The notes under the pieces: generated by a model
What the model was told of the DNA's origin: nothing
Databases searched by the model: none
Seen by the model: only the letters and a program-made list of their open reading frames with translations
Part shown: in pieces, positions 33,309 to 39,688 of the stretch
Position numbering within the stretch: position 1 is the stretch's first letter
How the letters are laid out: the number at the start of each line of letters is the position of its first letter
From: Streptomyces sp. SID4985
GTDB taxonomy: Bacteria; Actinomycetota; Actinomycetes; Streptomycetales; Streptomycetaceae
DNA length: 40,575 nucleotides
Direction: 5' to 3'
NCBI RefSeq assembly: GCF_009863025.1
Contig: NZ_WWIR01000230.1
Span: forward strand, 1-40,575
Translations under genes and position numbers: made by a program

Positions 33309-33357
33309 GCACCCACGTGCCACGTGACGAGCCCGAGGCCGCACCCTGGAAAGACCA

Positions 33358-33618
33358 TCACAGGCCCGACAAGCCCGTAACGGCTCCAGGCCAGACGGAT
33401 ACGGCACGCCAGCCATACTCGTCTTGTTCAGCCTGCTCGACTGAGAAAGTGACGGACTGACCAGCGGCAAGCTCCCGATTACCCTCGGCCTGAATGGCCG
33501 AATAGTGTGCCCACACCCTGTCCGGGAGGGCATTGGAAGCGAGTACTCCCCAGCCCATCTCGCCGCGCCACTCAAGCACGTGGCCGGAAAACACCTCCGC
33601 AGACGTGGTGTCAGACAT
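33358..33618 (-). CDS. Divergent cold-shock-domain protein
   Basis: ATG 33618 has GGGGAG 8 nt upstream, giving 86 residues. The pattern SGHVLEWRGEMGWGVLASNA, RVWAHYSAIQAEGNRELAAG, QSVTFSVEQAEQDEYGWRAV is an OB-fold of the cold-shock type. The RNP1 consensus KGFGFI is replaced by MGWGVL, and the RNP2 region reads VWAHYSAI. These relatives exist in Streptomyces and may bind nucleic acid weakly or have another role. The frame upstream to 33804 is unlikely coding. It is a short monocistronic gene. Confidence 0.8.
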   Translation of the reverse strand: MSDTTSAEVFSGHVLEWRGEMGWGVLASNALPDRVWAHYSAIQAEGNRELAAGQSVTFSVEQAEQDEYGWRAVSVWPGAVTGLSGL

Positions 33619-33749
33619 TTTCAGTCTCCCCTTGCGACACCGACAATTCGCCGTTCCGGCATGCGCTGCGGTCAGCAGCGTTCGACCGAACGGCGGCCAA
33701 GCTAACAGGCAATCGAGAGCAGCTTCAGCCGGACGCCGCGCGCCCCTCC

Positions 33750-34175
33750 TCACCCCAGCCCACACACCGTCGCCGTCGCGAACACCGCCGTCACCCAGGT
33801 CCACAGCACCGCGAGCCCGACATGACCGGCGGTGCGGAGGCGATCGCCGCGCCAGATTCGCGGGGAGAAGTAGGCGAACTCCATGATCCAGCGCAGGCCC
33901 CAGAACAGGGTCTGGCCGCAGAGCAGGAACGTCGGCAGGGGTGCGCCGGTGAGCAGGGCCGGGGCGAAGGCCAGGGGAAGGGAGCCGAGCAGGGCGCAGG
34001 TCAGGGCGATGAAGAACAGGTGGGCGTAGGAGACTTGGCGGGTGAGCAGGCTGCTGGCGCGCAGGTCGGCGGGCCAGCCCAGTATGCGCGGGAGTGCGAC
34101 GTGCACCAGCCCCATGAAGATCAGGGCGACGCCGACCAGGCGCAACTGGCCGGTGAGGCTGAGGAGTTGGGTCAC
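33750..34175 (-). CDS. Four-helix membrane protein, last gene of the five-gene operon
   Basis: GTG 34175 overlaps the methyltransferase stop (GTGA at 34172-34175), giving 141 residues. Four hydrophobic segments are clear: LRLVGVALIFMGLVHVALPR, SYAHLFFIALTCALLGSLPL, FLLCGQTLFWGLRWIMEF and VGLAVLWTWVTAVFATATVC. YAHLFFIAL and LFWGLRWIMEFAYFSPRIW have a conserved look, with charged residues between helices. Function is unknown. It is presumably part of the same membrane-linked process as the four genes before it. Confidence 0.75.
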   Translation of the reverse strand: MTQLLSLTGQLRLVGVALIFMGLVHVALPRILGWPADLRASSLLTRQVSYAHLFFIALTCALLGSLPLAFAPALLTGAPLPTFLLCGQTLFWGLRWIMEFAYFSPRIWRGDRLRTAGHVGLAVLWTWVTAVFATATVCGLG

Positions 34176-34921
34176 CCTTGATCCTTGGTGAAGGTGAAGG
34201 CCGTGATCAGGCCCGCGAAGCGGCGCTCGGCGCTGCGTTCCAGCCCCGCGTGGGCGGCGAGCCGCAGCCATTCCCGGCGCGGCAGGAAGTGCCAGGCGCC
34301 CGGCCCGAACACGGCCGTGTTGGCCGCGTCTCGCAGGTGCTCGGCGACGAGAAGCGTTCCGCCCGGCCGCAGTAGCCGGACGCATTCGGTGAACAGCCTC
34401 TCCCGGTCCTGCGGTTGGCGCAGCTCGTGTGCGGCGAAGACGAGCAGGACGGTGTCGGCCGAGTTCGCCGGGTGCGGCAACTCCCCCGGGCGGCCCGGTA
34501 CGGCGTGGGCGGGGGGAGGCACCCGGCGCCGGGCGCGGCGCACGGACCCCTCGTTCGTCAGGGTCCGGTCGTACAGGTCGATGACGGTCTGGCGGGCGTT
34601 CGGCCAGCGTGCGGCAAGCGGTGCGCTCACCTCGTCCAGGCCGGTGCTCACCACCACGTACTCCGACGGGATGCGTGGCAGCAGCGCCTCCAGCCAGTCG
34701 TAGGTGTACAGGCCGGAACGGTCGTAGACGTGCCAACTCGCCGCCGTGGCGGTGCACAGGAGAGTGAGCGCCGCGGCCGATCCCGCCCGGGCGAGGGGGC
34801 GCAGTGCGCGGGGCAGGCGTGGGGCGAGGAGGGCGGCGGCTGCCGCGGTTGCCGTACCCGCCACGTACTGAGGCCAGTTGTAGGTGATGACGTCGCGGAC
34901 GCCGGAGTGCCGGGGCGTCAT
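34172..34921 (-). CDS. Membrane-anchored SAM-dependent methyltransferase
   Basis: ATG 34921 overlaps the DUF2071 stop (ATGA at 34918-34921), giving 249 residues. Two hydrophobic segments occur near the start (YVAGTATAAAAALLAPRLPR and AGSAAALTLLCTATAASWHV). The catalytic domain follows: SEYVVVSTGLDEVSAPLAAR, TVIDLYDRTLTNEGSVRRAR, ADTVLLVFAAHELRQPQDRE, CVRLLRPGGTLLVAEHLRDA. The SAM-binding motif I is atypical (VSTGLDE in place of a GxGxG loop). A membrane lipid or membrane-bound small molecule is a likely substrate. It lies after the DUF3419-like gene, which suggests the two work in series. Confidence 0.8.
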   Translation of the reverse strand: MTPRHSGVRDVITYNWPQYVAGTATAAAAALLAPRLPRALRPLARAGSAAALTLLCTATAASWHVYDRSGLYTYDWLEALLPRIPSEYVVVSTGLDEVSAPLAARWPNARQTVIDLYDRTLTNEGSVRRARRRVPPPAHAVPGRPGELPHPANSADTVLLVFAAHELRQPQDRERLFTECVRLLRPGGTLLVAEHLRDAANTAVFGPGAWHFLPRREWLRLAAHAGLERSAERRFAGLITAFTFTKDQG

Positions 34922-35700
34922 CGCTCGCCGCCGTTCTCGGCGCGGCGCACACCGCGTTGCCAGCCGTAGTCGACGCCCGCGACGTGGAAGGCGTTGGCGA
35001 GGACGGGGTGGGTTCCGGCGAGCGGGCCGTGGTCGAAGAAGGTCAGCCGACGCACATCGACACGGACGGGCTGCGGGTCCCACTGCGTACGGAACGCCTT
35101 GACCACGATCACGGAGCGGGTCCGGGGTTCGTGCTCGAAGGTGTAGGGCAGGGGCCCGGCGAAGCGGCGGGCGGCTCGGGCGTCGGCGAAGGGGCTGTGC
35201 GGGGGCAGCGGTGCCGGGGCGCCGCTCAGGTCGGCACGCACCTCCAGGTCGGCGTGTCCGTCCTCGCTGTCGACCCGGAATTCCAGGGTGCCGTCCGTGC
35301 CGCGTGAACTGATGTTGGCCAGACGGTAGTTGTAGCGGGTGAACAGGTTGCCGCCCAGCCGCATCAACCGGGTGTCGGTGTCGCTGCGGAGGATGCGCAG
35401 CCCCCGCATGGTGCGCCCGCCGGGGGTGCGGAAGCGGGTGAAGACGCGGTAGCCGGTCAGCAGGAAGTCGCGGCCCAGCCGGGCGGGCAGGAACGCCGGT
35501 CGCAGGGCACGGGTGTCGACCAGGGCGGCGGCCACGAAGCCGTATTCCACGCCCTCTTCATCGCGACGGTACGTGTCGAGTTCCAGGCCCGGTGGCACCA
35601 GCGGCTGCAGCACCTCGGCGGGCAGGGCGTACGACAGGACGAGCGAGTGCGCGAAATGCGTGCGCATCGCCATGGGGTGACGTTGCATCAGATATTTCAC
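34918..35700 (-). CDS. DUF2071 family protein
   Basis: GTG 35700 overlaps the stop of the DUF3419-like gene (GTGA at 35697-35700), giving 260 residues. The opening (MKYLMQRHPMAMRTHFAHSL, VLSYALPAEVLQPLVPPGLE, LDTYRRDEEGVEYGFVAAAL) is the recognised DUF2071 pattern. LGRDFLLTGYRVFTRFRTPG and HPVLANAFHVAGVDYGWQRG also belong to it. It is soluble or peripherally bound, with no described catalytic function known to me. Its strict place within the overlapping operon indicates a joint role with the DoxX-like and BtaA-like proteins. Confidence 0.88.
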   Translation of the reverse strand: MKYLMQRHPMAMRTHFAHSLVLSYALPAEVLQPLVPPGLELDTYRRDEEGVEYGFVAAALVDTRALRPAFLPARLGRDFLLTGYRVFTRFRTPGGRTMRGLRILRSDTDTRLMRLGGNLFTRYNYRLANISSRGTDGTLEFRVDSEDGHADLEVRADLSGAPAPLPPHSPFADARAARRFAGPLPYTFEHEPRTRSVIVVKAFRTQWDPQPVRVDVRRLTFFDHGPLAGTHPVLANAFHVAGVDYGWQRGVRRAENGGER

Positions 35701-36629
35701 GGGTCGATCCTCCGGTCCTGGGTGCCCGCGGGGTCCGCGCCCAGCCGCACCACGCGCACGACGCCCCACAGCGCCGATCGGTCCTGCGCCGCCCAGCCGG
35801 GCCCCGACGCCGTCGGCTCGCGGAAGCTGCGCAGGACGACGATGCCGCCGGGGCGCACGGCACGACGCACGGCCGTACGCAGCCGGGCGGCGAAGGCGGG
35901 GCCGGGCCCGTCGAGCACGTTCGAGAGGGTCACCGCGTCGTAGGCGCCCCTCGGCGCCTGTTCCAGCGCGTCGACCACATCGGCGTGGACGAGGCGGACG
36001 TCCGGCGCGAACAACCGTTGCGTGCCGGGGAGTTCGGCCCCCGCGAGCAGCCGCCACATCCAGGGGTTGCGGACATTGGCGTACCCGGCGACGGTCCGCC
36101 CCAGGCGCCGCCTGAGCACCTCGTCGAAGCGTGCCGGGACGACGTGCGCGAACGAGGGGCGCAGCGCCACCGCGAGCACCCCGCACGGCCGCAGCGCGAG
36201 CCGTGTCAGCCGTGCCAGCCCCAGGCCGTCCAGGGCCGTACTCCAGTGCCGATCCTGTTCCGCCGGGTCGTCGAGCACCAGGAAGGCGCGCAGCTCGGGC
36301 CCGCGCCAGGCCGGCAGCAGCGCACCGGCCGTTCCACGGCCCAGCCGCATCAGTGTCTCCGCGGAGCCTTCCGTGATGGCTCCGCCCGCGAGCCGGTCAC
36401 GCGCGTAGGCGAGTTGTACCGGATTGACGTCGACGGCCGTCACGTCGTGACCGGCCTGCCACAGAGCGGCGGCGGTGTCGCCCGCGGAGGCGATGCACAG
36501 CACCCGCGCCCCCGAGCCGGGCAGGACGCGGAGTTCGACCCCGTAGTCCTCGTACATCCGCCCGAACAGAATGCGGGGGCCGCCCGACCCGCTGATGATC
36601 CGGCCTCGCGCCCATGGTGTACCGCTCAC
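35697..36629 (-). CDS. DUF3419/BtaA-like protein
   Basis: GTG 36629 overlaps the stop of the DoxX-like gene (GTGA at 36626-36629), giving 310 residues. The sequence ILFGRMYEDYGVELRVLPGS, GARVLCIASAGDTAAALWQA and VTAVDVNPVQLAYARDRLAG aligns by eye with BtaA, which transfers the 3-amino-3-carboxypropyl group of SAM to diacylglycerol in betaine-lipid synthesis. The C-terminal half (ARFDEVLRRRLGRTVAGYAN, VRNPWMWRLLAGAELPGTQR, AYDAVTLSNVLDGPGPAFAA) also fits. It is shorter than typical BtaA (about 400). BtaA identity is an inference, and a different acceptor is possible. Confidence 0.72.
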   Translation of the reverse strand: MSGTPWARGRIISGSGGPRILFGRMYEDYGVELRVLPGSGARVLCIASAGDTAAALWQAGHDVTAVDVNPVQLAYARDRLAGGAITEGSAETLMRLGRGTAGALLPAWRGPELRAFLVLDDPAEQDRHWSTALDGLGLARLTRLALRPCGVLAVALRPSFAHVVPARFDEVLRRRLGRTVAGYANVRNPWMWRLLAGAELPGTQRLFAPDVRLVHADVVDALEQAPRGAYDAVTLSNVLDGPGPAFAARLRTAVRRAVRPGGIVVLRSFREPTASGPGWAAQDRSALWGVVRVVRLGADPAGTQDRRIDP

Positions 36630-37120
36630 CGGACCGCCGCTCTCGGCGACATCCGCGCCACCAGCCAGATCAGCGCCAGGAACGCCAGATTCTGGGTGAG
36701 CATCCGCCCCGGCTCCGCTATGTGATCCAGGCCGAACAGCAACCCGCCCGCGTTGAACACCACCACGAGCGCCGTCTGTACGGCGGCGGCACTCCGCGCC
36801 CACCACTCGGAGAGCACCCACAGACCGACGGCCGCCTCCGCGATCCCGAGGGCGATCAGCGCGGCCGTGACCGCCCAGGCCGGCATGTGGGGAACGTCCC
36901 CGACGATGGCCCGCTGGTCCTCCCGCCCCGGCCAGACCTTGCACCACACGCCCTCGTAGAACCACACCAGGGCGACAGCCCAGCGGGCCAACACTCCTTG
37001 CCATCCTCGTACTACGCCGCCTGGGGGCGCATCCGCGCCAGGCGCTGCACCGGCCGCACTGGACGCACCGGCGCGGCGCGCGGCCGGAGCGGCAGGCCTG
37101 ATCAGAAAGTCCATGGACAT
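36626..37120 (-). CDS. DoxX-like membrane protein, first gene of the operon
   Basis: The start is ATG 37120 or 37114; a GGTGG site fits the second better. The protein has about 164 residues. After a loop of Pro/Ala/Gly come four hydrophobic segments: VLARWAVALVWFYEGVWCKV, WAVTAALIALGIAEAAVGLW, SAAAVQTALVVVFNAGGLLF and NLAFLALIWLVARM. The sequence VWFYEGVWCKVWPGREDQRA is typical of the DoxX_3 group. Members are linked to membrane redox or lipid processes, without a fixed reaction. A palindromic operator lies 17 bp before the start codon. Confidence 0.85.
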   Translation of the reverse strand: MSMDFLIRPAAPAARRAGASSAAGAAPGADAPPGGVVRGWQGVLARWAVALVWFYEGVWCKVWPGREDQRAIVGDVPHMPAWAVTAALIALGIAEAAVGLWVLSEWWARSAAAVQTALVVVFNAGGLLFGLDHIAEPGRMLTQNLAFLALIWLVARMSPRAAVR

Positions 37121-37136
37121 CCCACCGATCGCAGAA

Positions 37137-37150
37137 TTGAACGTGTTCAA
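37137..37150. promoter_or_regulatory. Perfect palindrome in front of the five-gene operon
   Basis: The site ttgaacgtgttcaa (TTGAAC-GT-GTTCAA) is 17 bp upstream of the DoxX-like start codon, within the 144-bp gap after the FAD monooxygenase. Its shape suits a TetR- or AraC-era small-ligand repressor site. LexA boxes (GAAC-N4-GTTC) have a wider spacer. Confidence 0.65.
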
Positions 37151-37264
37151 GAACAGCGTACCCATGTGCGACCGCGCGAGATCAAGGTTGCGGAAAAGCC
37201 TCGGCCGAGGAACGTGCGGAACCGCCGCGATCCGCAGCACGATCGCGGACACCGGCCCCGCTCG

Positions 37265-38500
37265 TCAGACCGAAGCCGTGGGAGACGGCGGGTATTCGTC
37301 GACGGTCATGGAGTCGTAGAGGCGTGCGCTCTTGGTGATGAGGCGCAGGAGGGGGCGGCTGAGCCCTGCGGGGAGGGCGGAGATCAGGCGGGCACCCTGG
37401 GCCAGGCCCGTCACGCCGAGGCGTGAGGTGGGGATCAGGGTCTTGGCCGCGCTGAGTGCGGCCGCGTGGCTGCCGCGCACGTGCTCCGCCATCGCGCGCT
37501 CGTAGGCGGGGAAGGCGCGCTCGTGGTCGCCGTCCGCCCGTGCCAGTTCCCCGGCGAGGACGTACGCGCCGACGACGGCCAGGCTGGTGCTGCCGCCGAC
37601 GGCCGGGCCGGGGCAGTAGCCCGCGTCGCCGACGAGCGTCACTCTCCCCCGCGACCAGGTGTCCATGCGCAGCTGGGTGATCGAGTCGAAGTAGAACGCC
37701 GGGGTGCGGTCGAGCTCGTCCAGCCAGCGGTCCACATGGGCGTGCAGGCCGGCGAAAGCACCGCGCAGCAACTCCTTCTGCCGGGGCTCGTCATGGTGGT
37801 GGTACTCGAGTTCGCGCTCGCTGCGGAACAGGAACAACGCGCGCGCGTCGTCGAGGTGCCGCGCGCCGTACATCCCGGCGGTGCGGCCGACGCCGACGTG
37901 CATGAGGAGCTCGCGGTCGAGGGCGAAGACGTTCGGCAGGGTCAGCACCCCCAGGTAGGCCCCGGTGAAGGCGCTGAAGCGGGACTCGTCGCCGAACGTC
38001 AGGCGGCGCACGTTGGAGTGCAGGCCGTCCGCGCCGACGACGAGGTCGAAGCGGCGCGGCGCGGCCTGCTCGAACCGCACCTCGCCGTCGGGCGAGATGG
38101 CGGTGATCGAGTCGCCGAAGACGTACTCGACGTCGTCGCGTGTGGCGTCGTGGTAGATCTCGCTCAGATCGTCGCGCATGATCTCGACGTGCCGGTCGGA
38201 GGCGGCGCCGAAGATCTTGGAGAGGTCCGCCCGGACGGGACGCCGGGCGCCTTCCCGGTAGACGGTCATCCAGTTCGTGGCGGTGGCCCGCTCCTCGACA
38301 CGTGGGAGCACACCCATCTTCTCCGAGATGTCCATCGCGGGCCGGAACAGGTCGACCGCGTGGCCACCGGTCTTGCGCAGAGCCGGTGCGCGCTCGACGA
38401 CGGTGACGGAGAAGCCGTACCTGGTGAGCCAGTAGGCAAGCACCGGGCCCGCGACGCTGGCGCCGGAGACGAGAATCCGCGGGGTGCCTTTCCTTCTCAT
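37265..38500 (-). CDS. FAD-dependent monooxygenase (group A hydroxylase type)
   Basis: ATG 38500 (MRRKGTPRILVSGASVAGPV) has GGTGGAG upstream and gives 411 residues. An in-frame ATG at 38617 would add 39 low-complexity residues. The FAD motif is LVSGASVAGPVLAYWLTRYG, the DG motif is VVGADGLHSNVRRL, and the GD motif is GRVTLVGDAGYCPGPAVGGS. The block HHHDEPRQKELLRGAFAG is unusual for the family. The protein resembles the enzyme at 21098 in all motifs. It is divergent from the AraC regulator at 38695. It lies upstream of the five-gene operon on the same strand, 144 bp away, so cotranscription is possible. Confidence 0.92.
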   Translation of the reverse strand: MRRKGTPRILVSGASVAGPVLAYWLTRYGFSVTVVERAPALRKTGGHAVDLFRPAMDISEKMGVLPRVEERATATNWMTVYREGARRPVRADLSKIFGAASDRHVEIMRDDLSEIYHDATRDDVEYVFGDSITAISPDGEVRFEQAAPRRFDLVVGADGLHSNVRRLTFGDESRFSAFTGAYLGVLTLPNVFALDRELLMHVGVGRTAGMYGARHLDDARALFLFRSERELEYHHHDEPRQKELLRGAFAGLHAHVDRWLDELDRTPAFYFDSITQLRMDTWSRGRVTLVGDAGYCPGPAVGGSTSLAVVGAYVLAGELARADGDHERAFPAYERAMAEHVRGSHAAALSAAKTLIPTSRLGVTGLAQGARLISALPAGLSRPLLRLITKSARLYDSMTVDEYPPSPTASV

Positions 38501-38694
38501 GCGCTCCACCCGCCCGGCATCGTCGCGGGTGAGCGAGTGGTGGGCCATACCGCGTGCGTCGTCCAGGGGCTCTCCCGGGAACGGGGAGCTCGCGAGTCCG
38601 TCGTCGGAGACAGTCATGGGCCCACTGTCGCCTCCGTCGGCCACCCACGGATTGGATGAATGTTCCCCTCAACCGACTCAACTACCATGGAACG

Positions 38695-39639
38695 GTGCGG
38701 ACTTTCATGCATGGTTCGGCTGTATGGGACGTCGCGTGTCCGCAGCGGCCGAGCCGGGTTGCCGGTGTCACCATGGCCGGATTCGGTGTCCGTGACCTGG
38801 ACGCGCTCCGGATGATCCCGCACCCGGCCGTGACGCTGCTCCTGGAGTTCGGCGCGGGGACGCCCGTCGTCGACTGGGCCGCCGGGCAGCGGCAGCAGGG
38901 AAGCGTCGTCGCCGGGCCCGGGTTCGGTTCCGGCGGCGCGGTCCGGGCGCGGGGCGAGAACGTCGAGTGCGTCCAGGTGCGCCTGTCCCCGTTGATCGCA
39001 CGCGCGCTGCTGGGCACCTCCCCCGCCGACCTCGACGGCACCGTCGTATCGCTGGACGCCCTGTGGGGCCGAGAAGCGTCACGCATCCGCGAGCGACTCG
39101 GCGAAGTCCCGTCGTGGCAGGACCGCTTCGCGTGGACGGACGCGCTGCTCCTCCGTCGGCACGCGGCGGGGCCACCGGTGGACCCGGAGGTGGCCTGGGC
39201 CTGGCACCGGATCACCCGCAGCCATGGCCTGACCCGGGTCGACGCACTCGCGGCCGAGGTCGGCTGGAGCCGTAAGCGGCTCTGGTCCCGCTTCCGGTCC
39301 CAGCTCGGCCTGCCGCCCAAGCGCGCCGTGAAGCTGGTCCGCTTCGACCATGCCGTCCACCGCCTGGTCGCGGGCGACGGCACGGCCCGAGTCGCGGCCG
39401 ACGCGGGCTACGCCGACCAGTCCCACCTGCATCGTGACGTCATGGCGTTCACCGGGGCGACCCCCGTGACCGTGGCCGAAGAGCCCTTTCTCGCCGTGGA
39501 CGACATCGCATGGCCCAGCCGCGGAACACCCGCCGAGCCTCACGTCCCCCGGGGGGGGTCTCCGCCCCGGTCTCCGGCTGGAGTTGAGACGGCCACCGCT
39601 GTGAACGTCGCCGCGGTCACCCGCGCCGGACGGGCCTGA
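38695..39639 (+). CDS. AraC-family transcriptional regulator
   Basis: GTG 38695 or ATG 38656 can start the protein; the first gives 314 residues. The N-terminal part is a cupin-like ligand-binding domain (MIPHPAVTLLLEFGAGTPVV, ENVECVQVRLSPLIARALLG). The two HTH motifs are HGLTRVDALAAEVGWSRKRL, WSRFRSQLGLPPKRAVKLVR and DGTARVAADAGYADQSHLHR, DVMAFTGATPVTVAEE. The last 45 residues follow a C5G8 tract (39546-39558) and are low-complexity, so the original C-terminus may be altered by a slip there. It probably regulates the divergent FAD monooxygenase and perhaps the operon beyond. Confidence 0.88.
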   Translation: MRTFMHGSAVWDVACPQRPSRVAGVTMAGFGVRDLDALRMIPHPAVTLLLEFGAGTPVVDWAAGQRQQGSVVAGPGFGSGGAVRARGENVECVQVRLSPLIARALLGTSPADLDGTVVSLDALWGREASRIRERLGEVPSWQDRFAWTDALLLRRHAAGPPVDPEVAWAWHRITRSHGLTRVDALAAEVGWSRKRLWSRFRSQLGLPPKRAVKLVRFDHAVHRLVAGDGTARVAADAGYADQSHLHRDVMAFTGATPVTVAEEPFLAVDDIAWPSRGTPAEPHVPRGGSPPRSPAGVETATAVNVAAVTRAGRA

Positions 39640-39688
39640 CTGCGGTGCTGGCAGGTGTGTCAGTGCCCTCCCGTAGCGTGCATGCCTA

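Noticed and set aside
37137..37150. LexA (SOS) box
   Set aside because: The spacer between GAAC and GTTC is two bases rather than four.
21098..38500. The two FAD monooxygenases as a recent duplication
   Set aside because: Motifs agree but intervening sequence and regulators differ greatly, so they are only members of the same class.
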